64,000 nt of DNA, taken from Lucifuga dentata (Eukaryota > Chordata > Actinopteri > Ophidiiformes > Bythitidae). A program made the translations under genes and the position numbers. Location of the stretch: NCBI GenBank assembly GCA_014773175.1, contig VXCM01002059.1:34747-98746 (forward strand), written 5' to 3'. This document shows, piece after piece, positions 63,770 through 64,000 of this stretch; within the stretch, counting starts at the first letter, position 1, and every line of letters begins with the position of its first letter. The notes under the pieces are model-generated. The model ran no database searches, had not been told where the DNA came from, and was given only the letters and a program-made list of their open reading frames with translations.

Positions 63770-64000
63770 AAAGCCTCCAGTTCAACCGGGCTGGATAATT
63801 GAAACGCAAACAACTGATCAAAGTGAAGCTGCAGCTCGACAGATTCATTGTTTATGTACGGCCTTATGGGAGACCTGTTGACTTTTCCAATTGGAGCTGT
63901 AAACTTTTGTTTGTCCATGCATTTCCAAGACTGATTGTCAGTCTGATCTGAACAATTACCAGCTAAATGTGTTTGCCAGCTCAGGGGAGAGTCCCCCCTC
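63770..64000. promoter_or_regulatory. Candidate regulatory block at window end
   Basis: Complex non-repetitive DNA with a TCF/LEF-type GATCAAAG (63816-63823), a SOX/FOX-like ATTGTTTATG and CTTATGGGAG. It continues past the window. Function is inferred from motif density and the fgf8a neighbourhood only. Confidence 0.3.

Larger units (their letters stand above)
56286..64000. other. Intergenic region downstream of fgf8a
   Basis: No open frame here shows a recognisable family or plausible splice context. It holds MITE copies, LINE tails, microsatellites and some complex blocks, notably 62.15-62.9 kb and 63.77-64.0 kb. Confidence 0.6.

Noticed and set aside
1..64000. CRISPR arrays, operons, bacterial insertion sequences or viral genomes
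   Set aside because: No spaced direct repeats, packed genes, ribosome binding sites or viral core genes are seen. Gene structure is vertebrate throughout.

Overview
This window reads as teleost fish nuclear DNA. It has long introns, abundant (CA)n, (CT)n and (GATG)-type microsatellites, many short DNA-transposon derivatives, and decayed non-LTR retrotransposon pieces. It holds two protein-coding genes, both on the + strand, and no prokaryotic or organellar signal.

Region 1, 1-6.8 kb: upstream intergenic DNA with microsatellites, a degenerate CTA/CTG trinucleotide zone and a long pyrimidine tract. Region 2, 6.8-22.3 kb: a complete 12-exon class II facilitative hexose transporter gene of 522 codons. 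It is best read as slc2a15 (probably slc2a15a), with slc2a9/slc2a11-like as alternatives. Every exon junction checked keeps GT-AG and frame. Region 3, 22.3-48 kb: about 25 kb with no recognisable gene. It holds MITEs of at least four families, LINE remnants and several complex, non-repetitive blocks that could be enhancers. Region 4, 48.2-56.3 kb: fgf8a in five coding exons (214 aa) with a long 3' UTR. A 236-base assembly gap lies just upstream of its known 5' sequence. Region 5, 56.3-64 kb: downstream intergenic DNA with more MITEs and LINE tails.

The two genes have no obvious biochemical link. Fgf8 is a developmental signalling ligand known to sit in a large regulatory block. A bystander transporter gene and a gene-poor interval beside it fit that picture, so parts of the slc2a15 introns and the 25-kb gap may serve fgf8a. 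That is inference.

The most interesting sequence-level observations are these: (a) slc2a15 exon 4 lies between an upstream (GT)21 that abuts its acceptor and a downstream (AC)13 that abuts its donor, repeats that could pair in the pre-mRNA; (b) an ~830-bp hAT-type insertion with near-identical 8-bp target duplications sits inside the fgf8a 3' UTR; (c) a palindromic TA-target MITE family is present in at least 11 pieces, including a copy nested in another copy that shows the TA duplication directly; (d) the transporter has unusual residues at hexose-contact positions; (e) an in-frame alternative acceptor for the short Fgf8 isoform is present. No clearly new multi-gene system was found.
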